Position numbers and translations under genes: made by a program
Assembly: GCF_001541315.1 (NCBI RefSeq)
Contig: NZ_LMVK01000001.1
Location: 124,001-188,000, forward strand
Direction: 5' to 3'
Source of the DNA: Agrobacterium tumefaciens str. B6
Lineage (GTDB): Bacteria; Pseudomonadota; Alphaproteobacteria; Rhizobiales; Rhizobiaceae
Length of the DNA stretch: 64,000 bases
The notes under the pieces: model-generated
The model's input: only the letters and a program-made list of their open reading frames with translations
Databases searched by the model: none
Told to the model about the DNA's origin: nothing
Shown here: one piece after another, positions 62,357-64,000 of the stretch
Layout: each line of letters opens with the position of its first letter
Position numbering within the stretch: position 1 is the stretch's first letter

Positions 62357-62971
62357 TCAGCGCAATGCGCCAACCAGAACGTCGCGACCATCTTCGATGG
62401 AGACCCAACGGCCCGTATTGAAGGACGCCTGCCGCTTCAGATAGGTATAGTTGGTGTCGGTCCAGAGCTTCACATCGTCGGTGAGGTTGTCGAGAATATA
62501 GTCGCCATCAGTGGTGCGAAGCGTCAGCACCGCATGGCCTTCACCATCCGGTTTACGCACGACGGTGATCAGCAGATCGGCAACGGAAAAACCGCGCTCG
62601 ACCAGTTTCTTGCGCTTCAGCAGCACGAAATCTTCGCAGTCACCGGCGGTCGTCGGATATTCCCAGACTTCGTCCTTGCCGTAGATTTCCTGGTCGGTCA
62701 TCGCCACGATCGTGGTGTTGACGGACGTATTAACCTCGCGAATGACATCCCAGCCATAATCTGTGACGCGCGGGGGCGGTGTCGCCTTGCTGCGAATATT
62801 GCATTCGTCGGCGTATTTCTGACAGAACTCGTAATGTCCGATCGGCTGGGACGTGATCCCGCCCGTCACCATGGAAGGGCTTCCTTTGATTTCCGCCATG
62901 GCGGAGGCAGCAGTCATTAGCCCGGCAGCAACTGCAAACAGCAGAGCACGCGCCAGCGGTGCGTTCATCAT
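62357..62971 (-). CDS. Transglutaminase-like cysteine peptidase (BTLCP family)
   Basis: 204 residues with a signal peptide (LFAVAAGLMTAASAMA) and the Cys-His-Asp triad in TAGDCEDFVLLK, GEGHAVLTLR and DYILDNL. The family includes LapG, a periplasmic protease that cuts adhesins, but a partner LapD or large adhesin gene is not present here, so function stays open. ATG 62969-62971 (or next codon). Confidence 0.88.
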   Translation of the reverse strand: MMNAPLARALLFAVAAGLMTAASAMAEIKGSPSMVTGGITSQPIGHYEFCQKYADECNIRSKATPPPRVTDYGWDVIREVNTSVNTTIVAMTDQEIYGKDEVWEYPTTAGDCEDFVLLKRKKLVERGFSVADLLITVVRKPDGEGHAVLTLRTTDGDYILDNLTDDVKLWTDTNYTYLKRQASFNTGRWVSIEDGRDVLVGALR

Positions 62972-63089
62972 GAAACCCGTCCCTTAATTCTTAACGAAAA
63001 GTTAAGAGGGATAGGGGGTTTGAGTCAATCTCTAGCAATCGGCGATGCGCAAGACTCGTTGAATATGGTTAAGAGCGTTGCGCAAATGC

Positions 63090-63878
63090 CTATATTGCAA
63101 GGGCTTTGATGGTCGCGAGCATCCGCTCGATATCCTGCGGCCTGGAAAGCCGGTGGTCGCCATCGCGGATCAGCGTCAGCACCACATCGTCGGCGGGAAG
63201 ATGTTCGATGAGCTTCAGAGCATGCTGATAGGGAACATCGGGGTCGCGCATGCCCTGCAGAACATGAACCGGGCAGCCGGTCGTGATGATGCCGGTGAGC
63301 ACCCGGTTCTGCTTTCCGTCTTCCATCAGCGCGCGGGTGAAGATGTTGGGCTGGGGGCTATACTCCGAATGTTCCTCGAAGTAACCCCGTTCTGCGAGAG
63401 AGGTCCTTTCCGCATCCGACAGGCTGGGCTCTATCAGTTCCTGCGTGAAATCCGGCGCAGGCGCAATGAGAACCAGACCGGCGACGGAGGGCGCGCCACC
63501 CGCCTTGCGCAGCTCCTCGACCATGCGCAACGCAATCCACCCGCCCATCGACGAGCCGACGAGAACGACACGCGACGGCGCCTTTGCACGCACCACCGCA
63601 AGTGCCTCTTCGAGCCATCTCGAGATCGTGCCTTTGTTGAAATCACCGCCGGAAGCCCCGTGCCCGGAATAATCGAGCCGCAGGCAGGCAAGGCCGTTTT
63701 CCGCTGCAAAACGATCGAGCTCAACCGCCTTGGTTCCCGTCATGTCGGAGCGATAGCCGCCGAGCCAGACGAGCGTTGGTGCGTTCGGCTGGGATGTTGG
63801 GGAGCGATGGAGGAAAGCGATGTTGCGGGCGTCGTCACCCGCTCCTATATGCAGGAATTCAGCAGCTTGTTCGGTCAT
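63090..63878 (-). CDS. Alpha/beta hydrolase
   Basis: 262 residues. Fold marks: LVWLGGYRSDMTG oxyanion region, nucleophile VLVGSSMGGWIALR (G-x-S-x-G), acid MRDPDVPYQHA, and histidine DGDHRLSRPQD. It resembles palmitoyl-thioesterase/ABHD10-like serine hydrolases; the substrate is unknown. ATG 63876-63878 chosen, as AGGAGA lies upstream; ATG 63906-63908 also possible. Confidence 0.87.
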   Translation of the reverse strand: MTEQAAEFLHIGAGDDARNIAFLHRSPTSQPNAPTLVWLGGYRSDMTGTKAVELDRFAAENGLACLRLDYSGHGASGGDFNKGTISRWLEEALAVVRAKAPSRVVLVGSSMGGWIALRMVEELRKAGGAPSVAGLVLIAPAPDFTQELIEPSLSDAERTSLAERGYFEEHSEYSPQPNIFTRALMEDGKQNRVLTGIITTGCPVHVLQGMRDPDVPYQHALKLIEHLPADDVVLTLIRDGDHRLSRPQDIERMLATIKALAI

Positions 63879-64000
63879 GTATATGCAATTCTCCTGATTT
63901 TCGTGCAATATCGGCGGCGTATTTGCAAAAACCGTGGCAACAGGTGATCTTTTCGGGCAGATATGCTATTGACTTCGCCACGGCAATAACGACATTTCCG
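63879..64000. other. Right edge, no gene seen
   Basis: I find no coding start or recognisable signal in the last 122 bases; a TTGACT at about 63972 could be part of a promoter, but no matching -10 element is clear. Confidence 0.3.

Overview
The window looks like a stretch of a Rhizobiaceae circular chromosome, most likely from the Agrobacterium tumefaciens/fabrum group. Grounds: GC-rich coding sequence; a nine-gene Flp (common pilus, ctp-type) operon in the order known from A. tumefaciens; a RirA iron regulator with its three cluster cysteines; an mbfA gene preceded by two Irr-type ICE palindromes; and a yejBEF transporter with its own binding protein beside a murein endopeptidase. This assignment is from memory of gene families and order, not from a search. 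I see no insertion sequence, integrase, prophage, CRISPR array or rRNA operon; the region reads as stable core/accessory chromosome.

Layout. 1-1691 (minus): start of glucokinase, methylglyoxal synthase, murein endopeptidase MepA. 1897-7768 (plus): peptide/muropeptide ABC transporter YepA-YejBEF. 7870-11954 (plus): FAD amine/amino-acid oxidoreductase, glutamine-synthetase-like ligase and a second FAD oxidase, resembling a gamma-glutamylated polyamine route. 11951-16377 (minus): osmoprotectant ABC transporter (binding protein, two permeases, ATPase), then gluconokinase. 16527-19437: AbrB-type membrane protein, RirA and a divergent ferric-iron binding protein. 19462-21591 (minus): M48 peptidase broken by a frameshift, and a DUF898 membrane protein. 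21817-24301: mmsA with a divergent LysR regulator. 24415-30275 (plus): DMT exporter, DUF475/TerC protein behind a structured leader, MarR regulator behind a strong hairpin, NlpC/P60 hydrolase, small secreted protein, pncB. 30384-31778 (minus): M17 aminopeptidase.

31921-42585 is the pilus region: pilin, prepilin peptidase, CpaB, secretin CpaC, CpaD, CpaE, CpaF, TadB and TadC run on the minus strand, flanked on the plus strand by a TadD-like TPR lipoprotein at one end and a small secretin-N-domain protein at the other. A tRNA-Leu(CAG) follows. 42994-51950 holds small metabolic, wall and regulatory genes: SelW-like, DoxX, glutamine amidotransferase, YegP, GH25 lipoprotein, DMT/MocR pair, Rrf2/thioredoxin-reductase-like pair, AraC/DUF2000 pair. 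52018-64000: lepA; nitrilase-like, GNAT and NTF2-like genes; XRE-cupin regulator on a long palindrome; a secreted alpha/beta hydrolase with a membrane-bound AraC regulator; an orphan Tat-exported TRAP binding protein; truncated haemoglobin divergent from mbfA; a BTLCP transglutaminase-like protein and an alpha/beta hydrolase.

Two themes link separate loci. Cell wall turnover: MepA, YepA-YejBEF, NlpC/P60, GH25. Iron/redox control: RirA with a ferric binding protein, Irr boxes with mbfA and a globin, and a second Rrf2 regulator with a flavoprotein. The most unusual signals are the structured DUF475 leader, the hairpin leader of the MarR gene, the 15-bp perfect palindrome at the XRE start codon, the homopolymer frameshift in the M48 gene and the twin Rrf2-type sites.
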